The position numbers and the translations under genes were made by a program. DNA of 64,000 nt from assembly GCF_017991995.1 (NCBI RefSeq), contig NZ_JAGOPN010000005.1:248001-312000 (forward strand), given 5' to 3'. Below the pieces are notes generated by a model that saw only the letters and a list, made by a program, of their open reading frames with translations, was not told the origin of the DNA and did not search any database. Source of the stretch: Pseudacidovorax sp. Lineage in GTDB: Bacteria; Pseudomonadota; Gammaproteobacteria; Burkholderiales; Burkholderiaceae_C. Positions 17,913-25,821 of the stretch are shown here, piece by piece (position 1 is the stretch's first letter; the number at the start of each line of letters is the position of its first letter).

Positions 17913-18508
17913 TCAGAGCGCCAGATCCGCCACGTCGAGCGCATAGCCGGCGCTGTCGCAGACCTGCAGCCGCAGCGCCAGGGGATGGGTCAGGGCGTCA
18001 CCCGGCGCCAGTCCGGCCGCAGTGCCGTGGCCGGCTGCGGCGTCGGACGCGGGCGGCACCCGCCGGCCGACAACGATCTGGCCGAAGGTGGCGTGCGCTC
18101 CGTGCTGGCATCGCTCGATCACCTGCAACGGGGCAGCCCCTTGAGCCGCTCGGCCACATCGGTGGGGGCGAACAGCGTGGCCGCTTCGGCCGGGAACCAG
18201 CCCTTGGCCAAGGTCCCGTCGCACTGCTCCGGGCCGCCATAGGTGGCGGCCGGGCAAGGCAGCCGGCCCCGCAGCGCTGCAAAGCCGCGGGTGACCGCAT
18301 CGGCCTTGTCGAGCAACTGGTCCTGCGCAAGCCGATCCGCGGCCAGTTGGTTCACCTGCCATCGGCTGTACACCACGAAGGCCAGCAGGCCCAGCAGCGC
18401 CGCCAGCGCCGCGGCCGCCAGCAGCGAAAAGCCCGACTGTCGCCACCGGCCTGCCGTCGGCCGGCGGCGCGCGCCCGCGCGGGGCCCTGAAAGAAGCACC
18501 CGGTTCAT
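17913..18508 (-). pseudogene. Frameshifted prepilin-like (minor pilin) gene
   Basis: From the ATG at 18508 the frame encodes a prepilin-like N-terminus (RRPTAGRWRQ then GFSLLAAAALAALLGLLAF, with a Gly-Phe junction but no Glu at mature position 5) and RGRLPCPA, common in type II secretion minor pilins. The frame stops at 18119, but the adjacent frame continues with plausible protein (VIERCQHGAHATFGQIVVGR) to a stop at 17913. One extra C in the CCCC run near 18130 would join them into a roughly 198-residue product reading LKGLPPLQVIERC. This is therefore either a one-base deletion or a sequencing error. The start overlaps the stop of the gspF-like gene (ATGA). Confidence 0.65.
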
Positions 18509-19758
18509 CGCCGCACCGCCATTGCCTGCCCGATCAGGTCATACACCGGCAGCACCAGCGCCACCACGAACACCGCCATCAGTCCGCCCGCGATGAAGAT
18601 CACCACCGGCTTGAGAATCTCCGAGAGCGTGGCCACCACGCGGCCCAGGCGCGTGCGGTACTCGCCGGCCAGGTACTGCAGTTGGTCGTCCAGCGTGCCC
18701 GAGTCCTCGCCCACCGCGATCACCCGCAGCATCAGCGGCGGAAACCCGCCCACGCGCCGCATGGCGGCAGACACGCGCTCGCCACGCTCCACATACATGC
18801 GCACGAGCGTGAGCTTTTCGCGGTAGTACAGGTCGCCCGTGATGTTCTCCAGCACGGTCAGGCTGCGCACGATGTCCACCCCCGCCCTCAGCAGCAGCGA
18901 GAAGTACTCGGCGAAGAAGGCCATGCCGGCGGCCGACATCAGCCGCTTGGCCACCGGCAGCACATGAAGCGCCCGGTAGACCTGCAGGCGGAACTTGTGG
19001 CTCGTGTACCAGGCAAACATCACCAGCGCCACCGCCGCCACCAGGCCCAGCAACACCAGCAGGCCGTTGGACGACACCCATTCGGAAGTACCGATCACCG
19101 CCACCGTGAGCGCCGGCAGCTTGATGCTGAACTGCTTGAACAGCGACGCCAGGTTGGGCACCACGTAATAGAGCCAGAAGCCCGCCGCGCCGAAGATGGC
19201 TGTGAACACGAAGGCCGGGTAGATCAGCGCCTGCTTGGAGTCGGCCTTCAGCGCCGTCAGACGCTCGACGTGATCGGCGGCCTCGTGCAGCATGCGGTCC
19301 ATCGCGCCGGTCGCATCGCCCAGGCGGATCAGGTTGCGCACCGGCTCCGGAAACACGCTGGGCTGGCGGTCGAAGGCCTCGCCCAGCGTGGCGCCGGCAC
19401 GCAGGTCGGCGAGCATCCGCGACGCCACGGCCGCGCAGGCGGGCCCGACGGATTCGGCGTCTTCGGCGAGCGTGCGCACGGCATCGATGATCGGCACGCC
19501 CGCCTTGGCCAGCACGGCGAGGTCGCGAAGCAGAACCACCAGGTCCTGGTCCTTGAGCTTCTTGCCGAACAGGCTGCCGGCCGAGCGCACCGACTGCACC
19601 AGCACGGCCGGGATCTGCCGCACCGACAGGACGGCGCCGTCTTCGTACTCCTGCTCCAGGGCCTCGCGCACCGACTGCGGGTCGCCCAGCTCGAAGGCGC
19701 GCGTGCCCGAGCGCACGGCGCCAGCCGCGTCCACCACGCGATAGAAATACCAGGTCAA
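18505..19758 (-). CDS. Type II secretion/type IV pilus inner-membrane protein, GspF family
   Basis: A 417-residue polytopic membrane protein with two T2SSF domains: the first around residues 75-200 (DLVVLLRDLAVLAKAGVPI), the second around 275-400 (FFAEYFSLLLRAGVDIVRSL), each followed by hydrophobic segments, ending LPVYDLIGQAMAVRR. It is the platform protein that links the assembly ATPase to pilin or pseudopilin movement. The start is a TTG at 19756-19758 overlapping the previous stop (TTGA), giving the N-terminus MTWYFYRVVDAAG. The length is normal and the gene looks intact, although the ATPase gene next to it is reduced to a C-terminal fragment, so function would require an ATPase encoded elsewhere. 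Confidence 0.88.
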   Translation of the reverse strand: MTWYFYRVVDAAGAVRSGTRAFELGDPQSVREALEQEYEDGAVLSVRQIPAVLVQSVRSAGSLFGKKLKDQDLVVLLRDLAVLAKAGVPIIDAVRTLAEDAESVGPACAAVASRMLADLRAGATLGEAFDRQPSVFPEPVRNLIRLGDATGAMDRMLHEAADHVERLTALKADSKQALIYPAFVFTAIFGAAGFWLYYVVPNLASLFKQFSIKLPALTVAVIGTSEWVSSNGLLVLLGLVAAVALVMFAWYTSHKFRLQVYRALHVLPVAKRLMSAAGMAFFAEYFSLLLRAGVDIVRSLTVLENITGDLYYREKLTLVRMYVERGERVSAAMRRVGGFPPLMLRVIAVGEDSGTLDDQLQYLAGEYRTRLGRVVATLSEILKPVVIFIAGGLMAVFVVALVLPVYDLIGQAMAVRR

Positions 19759-20267
19759 GGTCCAACTCCCAGGGATCGCACGATCTCGTCGCTCGTCGTC
19801 ATGCCGTCGGCAACGCGGCGCCTGGCACAGAACTCGATGTCGCGGAAGCCGTTGCGCTCGGCCGCCTTGCGCAGCTCGGCCCGGCGCGCATCGCTGGCGA
19901 TCAGGTCGGCCAGCTCGTCGTTGATCGACAGGATCTCGTACACCGGCATGGTGAGCGCCTGGTCCTGCGTGAGCGTGAGCGATTCGACCGAGGCGACGCT
20001 CACGGTGAGCAGGTTGGAGGAGACGGTCTCGGTCTGCGTGAGGCCTGTGGGGATGTAGGTGGCCGTGGCGATCACCCGCAGCACGGTGCCGCCGGCGGGC
20101 TGTGCTGCGTGCGCGGACCCGGGTGCCAGCGACAGCAGGCCGGCCCCGAGGGCCAGCAGCCACATCAGCGCCAGCGCGGCAAGGCGTGGCGAGCCAGGGC
20201 GGGGCCGGTCGGGTCGGGCATGGCTGTCGGGACGGGCCTGGCAGTCCTGGATCCTGGCGTTGGGCAT
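19755..20267 (-). pseudogene. Chimeric ORF: DUF11-type N-terminus fused to a GspE C-terminal fragment
   Basis: A 170-residue frame. A signal peptide (LAALALMWLLALGAGLLSLA, cleavage after GSAHA) leads into sequence typical of DUF11/conserved-repeat surface proteins (VLRVIATATYIPTGLTQTET, ending VESLTLTQDQ). It then switches to what looks like the last 60 residues of a GspE/PilB ATPase: MPVYEILSINDELADLIASD, AELRKAAERNGFRDI and ADGMTTSDEIVRSLG. Walker motifs and the zinc motif of the ATPase are absent. The simplest reading is a deletion that joined the front of a secreted-protein gene to the end of gspE, removing everything between. An ATG at 20267 was chosen; upstream TTG/GTG starts are possible. 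It overlaps gspF (TTGA). Confidence 0.65.
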
Positions 20268-20353
20268 GCGAGAGGTGGTCACGGTCTTGTTCTGGTGGGC
20301 GTTTTGCTTCTTTTCTGCGGGCTCTGGCAGAGCTGCCAAAGCACGCAGAGAAG

Positions 20354-20440
20354 GGCTAAGCCGGCCGGACGGGCCGGCGGCTTAGCCTTCGTTGGAGGCG
20401 GGCTGCCGCCCTGCCCTGCCCTGCTTCACGGCAGGGCAGG
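20354..20440. repeat. Two GC-rich hairpins between the chimeric ORF and the DUF11 gene
   Basis: Arms GGCTAAGCCG/CGGCTTAGCC (20354-20363, 20378-20387) and CCTGCCCTGC/GCAGGGCAGG (20415-20424, 20431-20440). The second lies 31 bases past the stop of the DUF11 protein gene on the minus strand and could act as its terminator or 3' stabiliser, although no T-run follows. Confidence 0.45.
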
Positions 20441-20470
20441 CGGGCAGCAGCTGTTCGCGCTCAGGCTTGC

Positions 20471-22510
20471 TTACTGGTTGTTGATCTGAACCTGGAAGGT
20501 CAGCGTCGCCGTGCCGCCGGGGTTCACGGTGGTGGCCGTGGTGCCGTTGCCGCAGGTGACCGAGGTGGTCGCCGAGGTCCAGCCCGTGGGGCTGGTGAAC
20601 TGCGGTGCGATGCTGGTGGACGCACAGGTCGTGTCCGGCTGCACCGTCGTGAGCGTCGTGTACGCGGGCACGACGTCCGTCAGGTTCAGGTTGGTCAGCA
20701 CCGAGGTGCCTTCATTGACCGCCTTGAGCTGATAGACGATGCACTCGCCGGGCTTGGCCGAGATCGCGTTGGCGGTCAGGCTGTTCAGGGCGGTGTTGAT
20801 GCCGGCCTTGTCGCAGGTGGCGTTCGGGTTCTTGGCCTGGCTGGCGTACAGACGAACCTGGCCAGTCACTACCTTGGACGTGTCAGTTGCCGTCGGTGCG
20901 CCGCAGCCAGGGGTGGTGGTTGCGCTGAAGTCGACCTTCACGGTGGCGATGTCGGTCGCGCCGGCAACGGCACCACCGGGTGCAAACACCTTGACCAGCA
21001 GGTACTGCGGCGTGCCAGGTACCACGTCCGGCAGCGTCGTGGCGCTGGTGACCAGCGTGTCGGCGGCGTCCAGTTGGCCGTTGCCGTTCGTATCGATGTA
21101 GACCGCATAGGTCCAGCCGGCAGTCACGTCCGCCGGGTCCAGAGTGACGCTGACCTTGCCGCCAGCTTTGCAGGTCGCCGTACCAGTGGCCTGCACCAGG
21201 TGGGCATAGACCACCGAGCCGCCCGGAGCGACTTGGCCCTCGCCGTTGGGCGTGAGCGAGGCGCCGAAGGTGTCGGCAGCGGACGTCACGATCACCTGGT
21301 CGTAGATGATGTCCACGGGCGTGGAACCATCGGAGGCAGCCGAGTTCGCCTTGGCCTGGAAGTACACGGCCTGGGTGACCTTCACTTGCGTGACGGGCAC
21401 GTAGACGCAGGCTGTGACCTCGGTGTTGCCGCCAACGGCGACCGAAGCGGTGCTGGTGATGGCAGTTGCATCCTTACATTGGTCGGCAGGAACAGCACCC
21501 GCGGCGAACTTCACCGTCCAGCCCGAGGGCAGGGTTCCGGGGAAGCCGGTGGTGCTGCTGGCCGACAGCGCATAGCTGTTGGCCGCGCTGTCGTTGTTGG
21601 TCAGCCACAGGTCGAACTTGGTCCAGGAGCCGGCCGGAACGCTCGCGTTGGAGACGGTCGGCAAAGCGCTCGGGCCCGTGGCCGACGACGCGAGCGTGCT
21701 GCTCCAGGTCGTCGCGCACGATGTGGACGAGGAGCGCTTGCCGTTGTTGATGGCTGTGGGCCAGGCGCCGGAGGGCGGGTTGATCCCGCTGCCGGGCTGA
21801 CCGATGGCATTGGACACGTTGAATGCCGCCGTCGTGGTCAACGAGACGGTGTCCTGCACGCTGACGCTCTGGTTCGAGGTCGCGTACATGGAGGTGCTGG
21901 CCGTGATCGGCGTGACCGTGACGTCGCCGACGTCATAGGCACCGCTGCCGGTGGCGGTCGCCGGAATGGAGTAGGCCACGACGAAGCTGAGCTTGCCGTT
22001 GCTGCCTGCGACCGTCTGTGCCGTCGAAACGGTACAGCCCGTCGTGCCCGAGCACAGCGGCGTCGCGCTGTCGGGCAGGCCGTCGGAGTTGGTGTCGCTG
22101 TAGATCTCGACCTTGTTGAACTTGGTCGAGCCGGCCACCGAGATGTTGAAGCTGTCCGCGCCATTGCCGGTGTTGATCAGCACGTGCGGGGCGTAGATGA
22201 CCGCACCGGCCGCGCCGCTCTTGGTGTTGACGATGTCCAGCGGTCCGCCCGTGGTCGCCTTGGCGTCCAGGGTGAAGGAGCCCACCTGCTGCACCGTCGT
22301 CACCACGACGTTGGAGGCGGCCACCTGGGCATTGCCGTTGGTGTCCAGGTACGAGGCCGAGGCCTGGTTCGATATGGACGAGTTGGCGGCGGGGGCGGCT
22401 GCGAGAGCGGACGAACTTCCCATCAGGAAGACGGCTGCCAGCGCCAGCGCGCTGCCCCACGCCGCCGGGCGCCCGAAGGCCCCCGGGGTTCGTGGATTGT
22501 TGTATTTCAC
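20471..22510 (-). CDS. Large secreted DUF11/conserved-repeat surface protein
   Basis: A 679-residue exported protein. The GTG at 22508-22510 has an AGAGGAG site 7 bases upstream and gives a signal peptide ending SSSALAA; an upstream TTG is less likely. The mature protein is rich in Thr, Ser, Ala and Val with beta-sandwich-like repeats; it opens with NSSISNQASASYLDTNGNAQ and has two Ca-binding-like loops (DTNSDGLPDS and DTNGNGQLDAAD) and several paired cysteines. The end (LTNLNLTDVVPAYTTL, then NPGGTATLTFQVQINNQ) is a DUF11-type domain. No sortase signal or C-terminal membrane anchor is seen. It is probably a cell-surface or secreted structural protein, perhaps the cargo of the neighbouring secretion locus; this link is inferred from position. 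Confidence 0.75.
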   Translation of the reverse strand: MKYNNPRTPGAFGRPAAWGSALALAAVFLMGSSSALAAAPAANSSISNQASASYLDTNGNAQVAASNVVVTTVQQVGSFTLDAKATTGGPLDIVNTKSGAAGAVIYAPHVLINTGNGADSFNISVAGSTKFNKVEIYSDTNSDGLPDSATPLCSGTTGCTVSTAQTVAGSNGKLSFVVAYSIPATATGSGAYDVGDVTVTPITASTSMYATSNQSVSVQDTVSLTTTAAFNVSNAIGQPGSGINPPSGAWPTAINNGKRSSSTSCATTWSSTLASSATGPSALPTVSNASVPAGSWTKFDLWLTNNDSAANSYALSASSTTGFPGTLPSGWTVKFAAGAVPADQCKDATAITSTASVAVGGNTEVTACVYVPVTQVKVTQAVYFQAKANSAASDGSTPVDIIYDQVIVTSAADTFGASLTPNGEGQVAPGGSVVYAHLVQATGTATCKAGGKVSVTLDPADVTAGWTYAVYIDTNGNGQLDAADTLVTSATTLPDVVPGTPQYLLVKVFAPGGAVAGATDIATVKVDFSATTTPGCGAPTATDTSKVVTGQVRLYASQAKNPNATCDKAGINTALNSLTANAISAKPGECIVYQLKAVNEGTSVLTNLNLTDVVPAYTTLTTVQPDTTCASTSIAPQFTSPTGWTSATTSVTCGNGTTATTVNPGGTATLTFQVQINNQ

Positions 22511-22709
22511 GTGATTTCTCCTCTCTGAGCTGACTTGCAAGTCGGAATGACGAAGGGCTGCCCTGCCGAGCCCGGGGCCCGAACTCGTGCATGGCCGTGA
22601 GATCAGCAGGCGCCAGCAGCCAGGACGGCCACGGGCGTCTGCCGATCAGCACTGGGGGCGCGACAGGGGTGACGACGCCGGGTCCGCCCGGTCGGTCGCC
22701 CCGGACGCA

Positions 22710-23306
22710 TCAAGGTTTGGCGGGGGTGGCCGCGGGGGACGTGGCGGCGGGTTTGGGGGCTGCGGTCGCCGAGGCGGTGGCCGCAGGCGGCTCGACCGCT
22801 TCGACCTTGGCGCGGGCAACGACCGTGACTTCGGCGCCCGGCGCGAGCTCGTCGATGGACCAGCGCACGCTGCGGTAGTCGCTGTAGGCCAGCGGCTCGC
22901 TACGGCCATTGGGCAGCTTGCGCATGAGCGGCTCGGCGGCGTAGGCGCCCGAGGCGGGTGCGAACTGCACGCCCTTGCGTGGCTGGGCCGAGGTGGGCAG
23001 GTATTCCAGCCCCTCGGGCAGCGGGATGGTGGCGGCCAGTTGCTTGACCGGCCGCGTACTCACGTTCTTGTAGACCGCGCGGTACTCCAGCACGTCGTTG
23101 GGCTTGACCGTTTCGGCCTCGACCAGCTTGTCGCGACCCTTCTCGTCCTTGACGACCTTTTGTTGCGTCAGCGCGACAGTGACAGCCTTTTGTTCCTGCG
23201 CCGCTGGGGCCGGCGCAGCCCCTTGGGCCGAGGGCGCCAACTGCGCCCAGCCGGTCCCGGCAAGCGCAAGCGTCAACACAAAGGCGGCAGTCAGACGGTG
23301 TTTCAT
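22710..23306 (-). CDS. Exported DUF11-like protein
   Basis: A 198-residue protein with a signal peptide ending TGWA, followed by a domain with KPNDVLEYRAVYKNVSTRPV and ATIPLPEGLEYLPTSAQPR, the usual core of conserved-repeat (DUF11) proteins, and a disordered Ala/Pro/Thr tail. GAGGAG lies 7 bases before the ATG at 23306. An 11-base poly-G run sits 34 bases upstream (on the coding strand poly-C). The gene precedes the large DUF11 gene with a 199-base gap in which nothing else is recognised, and the two probably belong to one surface-structure locus. Confidence 0.72.
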   Translation of the reverse strand: MKHRLTAAFVLTLALAGTGWAQLAPSAQGAAPAPAAQEQKAVTVALTQQKVVKDEKGRDKLVEAETVKPNDVLEYRAVYKNVSTRPVKQLAATIPLPEGLEYLPTSAQPRKGVQFAPASGAYAAEPLMRKLPNGRSEPLAYSDYRSVRWSIDELAPGAEVTVVARAKVEAVEPPAATASATAAPKPAATSPAATPAKP

Positions 23307-23339
23307 GAGGTTTCTCCTCGCGGAAATGGAAGGGGGATC

Positions 23340-23350
23340 GGGGGGGGGGG
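23340..23350. repeat. Poly-G(11) tract upstream of the exported DUF11-like gene
   Basis: Eleven consecutive G residues lie between the winged-helix regulator stop (23399) and the start of the exported protein (23306), inside the presumed promoter/leader. Runs of this length are slippage-prone and can change promoter spacing. Confidence 0.7.
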
Positions 23351-23398
23351 AAATGGGAGACGCGAGCGTTCGCAGCGAAGGAACACGACAAACGTCGT

Positions 23399-24088
23399 TC
23401 AACGGGCGGCGGAGCCGTCGCCCGCCATAAGGCGCTCGCGATGGGGCTGTCGCAAGGGCGCTCGGCCCAGGATCGGGTTGCTCGGCTCGGGCTGAGGCAG
23501 CAACTCGTCCTTTGCACGCAGGCGGTAGCCCCAGCCGTACACGGACATCAGCGGGCCCGGTGAGGTGGAGCACGCGAGCTTCTTCATGAGCCGCATGAGG
23601 ATCATTCGCTTGCTGGTGACGGCAAGCGGCTTCTGCCCATACACCGCGCGGGTCGTGCCCATGAGCTGGAAAAACGCGTCGAAGGAGATCGCGTGATCGT
23701 TGGCGTTCGCCAGAGCGAGCAGCAGTGCGCGCTCGCAGATGTTCAGGCGAAGGCGGTAGCCGTCCGGGGCGCGAAGCAGCCACCCATCGCCGAGCAGCAC
23801 CCAACCGGTATCGCCCAGAGGGCCCTCGGTCGCGTGCTCGGGCAACGCCGACGGCGGCGGCAGGTCGCGCGAGGGGACGAGGATGTCGTCGTTGCGTTGG
23901 GGGGGATGTGCTGCGTCATTCGCCGAGGCGTCGGCGCGGCCGCCAACCAGGCCGTAGTCGCCGATCGCGTCACGGTAAGCGCAGATGGTGTTGAGCATCT
24001 CGCGCAGTTCCCGCTCCAGCCGATCAAGGCCGAAACGGTCGAACCGGCCGGGCTTCAGCCGTTGGGGCAGGTCGACCTCGGGCGTCAT
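23399..24088 (-). CDS. Winged-helix (OmpR/ToxR-type) DNA-binding regulator without receiver domain
   Basis: About 229 residues. The C-terminal half carries a Trans_reg_C-like winged helix: an N-terminal sheet GDGWLLRAPDGYRLRLNICE, a helical region with LALANANDHAISFDAFFQLM, and the terminal hairpin MSVYGWGYRL, the usual wing of OmpR-type domains. The N-terminal half has a predicted helix (LDRLERELREMLNTI) but no receiver domain or membrane segment. It sits between the recombinase and the DUF11 genes and may control them. The start at 24088 is preferred for a G-rich Shine-Dalgarno-like stretch just upstream; 24100 is an alternative. Confidence 0.7.
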   Translation of the reverse strand: MTPEVDLPQRLKPGRFDRFGLDRLERELREMLNTICAYRDAIGDYGLVGGRADASANDAAHPPQRNDDILVPSRDLPPPSALPEHATEGPLGDTGWVLLGDGWLLRAPDGYRLRLNICERALLLALANANDHAISFDAFFQLMGTTRAVYGQKPLAVTSKRMILMRLMKKLACSTSPGPLMSVYGWGYRLRAKDELLPQPEPSNPILGRAPLRQPHRERLMAGDGSAAR

Positions 24089-24150
24089 GCCAGCCCCCAT
24101 GCGCCGGGCGCGGCGGACGCCCCGTATCGGCGTACGTATTCGTCGTGATG

Positions 24151-24164
24151 GACAAAAGGGTACC
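24151..24164 (+). repeat. Recombinase-adjacent repeat copy I (GACAAAAGGGTACC)
   Basis: The 14-base sequence GACAAAAGGGTACC recurs in inverted orientation at 24257-24270. It is located 60 bases upstream of the regulator start and outside any gene. It is a candidate binding or crossover site for the neighbouring serine recombinase, or an operator. Confidence 0.55.
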
Positions 24165-24249
24165 GTTACGCCCTAATACTTAAGAATCATCCCTCAGTGA
24201 CGTCTCTTACTCTTTGTCTCTTTTCTTTTAGGGGCTGTAAATGAAGCAA

Positions 24250-24270
24250 ACAAAAGGGTACCCTTTTGTC
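24250..24270. repeat. Recombinase-adjacent palindrome copy II (ACAAAAGGGTACCCTTTTGT)
   Basis: A perfect 20-base palindrome with a central TA, extended by C at 24270 to contain the inverted copy of GACAAAAGGGTACC. Together with copy I it brackets about 92 bases of unusually AT-rich DNA. Serine invertases and resolvases act on imperfect palindromes of this general size; this exact sequence is not one I recognise. Confidence 0.6.
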
Positions 24271-24358
24271 AATCCCTAGACTCCCAACTCGTTAACTACT
24301 TCTCAGGCAAGTGACGCGCCCATGCCCCAAAGGTGGGTGCGCACCCCTCACCCGGATC

Positions 24359-24994
24359 ATGAAAGTTGGCTACGCACGCGTTTCAACCGATGAACAAAGT
24401 GTTGAGCTTCAGCTTCGGGCGCTGGAGCGCGCGGGCTGTGATGTTCTCTACACGGACCAAGGCGTGTCCGGCGCGGTGTTCGACCGCCCTGGGCTTGCGA
24501 GAGCGCTACGGCGCTTGAAACCCGGCGACACCCTGGTCGTCTGGAAGCTGGATCGACTGGGACGCTCGGTCAACGGGCTGGTCCAGGTGGTCGCCTCCCT
24601 CGGGCGACGAAAGATTCAATTCGCCTCTTTGTCCGAGAGCATTGACACCGGCACTGCGGGGGGCGTGCTCATCTTTCATCTGATGGGCGCACTGGCGGAG
24701 TTCGAGCGCTCGCTCATCAGCGAGCGCACCAAGGCCGGAATGGAAGCCGCGCGCGGGCTGGGACGGCACGTCGGGCGTCCCCGCGCCCTCACAGCCGAGC
24801 AGCTTGACGAGCTGACGCTCTACCTGGGACGGGAACCCTTGGGTGCCCTCGCAGAAAGGTTCGGCGTTCACATCCGCACGCTGCGGCGCTACATGCGCTC
24901 CCTGGAATCCTTCGACGACCTTGGGGCCGCCAAGAAGGGGGAACTGCCGCTGCTCACTCCGGCGCCCCCTCCCCCCGACTATCCGGACTGCTGA
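24359..24994 (+). CDS. Serine recombinase (resolvase/invertase family)
   Basis: A 211-residue small serine recombinase. The catalytic domain begins VGYARVSTDEQS with the nucleophilic Ser near residue 9, continues with VVWKLDRLGRS (conserved Arg residues), LMGALAEFERSLISERT and a C-terminal helix-turn-helix (LGALAERFGVHIRTLRRYM). The size matches Tn3-type resolvases and Hin-type invertases. A 12-base palindrome GGGTGCGCACCC (24335-24346) lies just before the ATG at 24359 and may limit translation. No transposase accompanies it, so it is more likely a resident site-specific recombinase or the remnant of a mobile element. Confidence 0.9.
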   Translation: MKVGYARVSTDEQSVELQLRALERAGCDVLYTDQGVSGAVFDRPGLARALRRLKPGDTLVVWKLDRLGRSVNGLVQVVASLGRRKIQFASLSESIDTGTAGGVLIFHLMGALAEFERSLISERTKAGMEAARGLGRHVGRPRALTAEQLDELTLYLGREPLGALAERFGVHIRTLRRYMRSLESFDDLGAAKKGELPLLTPAPPPPDYPDC

Positions 24995-25395
24995 AGCGGT
25001 CCCCGGGGACCGGGGTAAAGGCCAAGCATCCACCACTTACCCACCGGCGCCGGTCATATGCGGCGAAGGGGTACGCCTTGACGGCAGAACAATGGTCTGC
25101 GGCATTGGAGCATCTCGAAGATGGCCGTCCACGCGCCCCGGAAGGTCCGTGGACGATACAGGCGTGATTCGCGTGCGAACCGGGCAAAACGCCGCAAATG
25201 ACGGACGTTGGACCTCGCCGAGTCTGCGCGTACGGCCACAGCGCACGCCACGTCAGTGCGCTCGAAAGTCATCGGTAACTGCCGACGCTCTGCCGTTGCA
25301 AATGCGCCGACCCATTAGACGGCGCATTCTTTGAGCACCGGCAATTTCAGTCGAGCGTAATACGGGGCCGGTAGCCGACGGCCCGCGTTCTGTAC

Positions 25396-25409
25396 TTGAT
25401 CTAAATCAA
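25396..25409. promoter_or_regulatory. Consensus FNR/ANR box without an obvious target gene
   Basis: TTGATCTAAATCAA matches the FNR consensus TTGAT-N4-ATCAA at every defined position. No gene starts within a normal distance on either strand, so it may be a relic of a lost gene or control an unannotated RNA. Confidence 0.5.
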
Positions 25410-25661
25410 ATAAGTTAATGATTGCGCTGGACTGCTTGGTGACAAGACGTCTTTGGCCCGAGGGATGACAGCGCTTCAAATAGCTCGTCAAGGATGCGCA
25501 TTGCGCGCAAGGCGAACCCGCCGGCATAGCTCACTGATCTGGAAGCTGGAACCGCCCCATGCCACGGCATAAACGGCGTGTGGTGCGCGAGATGAGGAGG
25601 GGAGCGGCTTGCAATCCAACGCAACGCCTCCGTGCGCAGGGAATGCTGACCGAAAACAGAA

Positions 25662-25681
25662 ACGGGCACCTAAGTGCCCGT
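25662..25681 (-). terminator. Terminator of the tRNA-His transcript
   Basis: On the minus strand ACGGGCAC-TTAG-type hairpin (arms 25674-25681 and 25662-25669) is followed by TTTCTGTTTTC. It lies 18 bases beyond the tRNA CCA end. Confidence 0.75.
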
Positions 25682-25698
25682 GTTCTATACGTATTCGA

Positions 25699-25774
25699 TG
25701 GGGTGGCTGATGGGACTCGAACCCACGACGACCAGAATCACAATCTGGGACTCTACCAACTGAGCTACAGCCAC
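25699..25774 (-). tRNA. tRNA-His (GTG)
   Basis: A cloverleaf on the minus strand with acceptor GTGGCTG/CAGCCAC, D-arm AGCTCAGTTGGTAGAG, anticodon loop TTGTGAT (anticodon GTG), T-loop GGTTCGAGTCC, discriminator C and an encoded CCA. The G at 25775 would provide the G-1 typical of tRNA-His. Confidence 0.97.
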
Positions 25775-25821
25775 CGAGAGAACTTCGGAGTATAGCGGAA
25801 AAATCCCGACTCTCACGAAAA

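Larger units (their letters stand above)
24995..25698. other. About 700 bases without a recognisable gene
   Basis: Short open frames here lack ribosome-binding sites and typical codon use. The stretch 25310-25470 is distinctly less GC-rich than its surroundings and contains a perfect FNR-type box. The tRNA-His terminator lies at the right end. It is probably the scarred edge of the accessory region next to the tRNA. Confidence 0.5.

Noticed and set aside
25315-25698. Possible attachment-site duplication of tRNA-His
   Set aside because: No second copy of the tRNA 3' end was found by eye in the window, so integration at this tRNA is not supported.
25559-25795. Plus-strand open frame overlapping tRNA-His
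   Set aside because: It runs through the tRNA gene antisense; the VADGTRTHD-type peptide is the familiar artefact of translating a tRNA complement.
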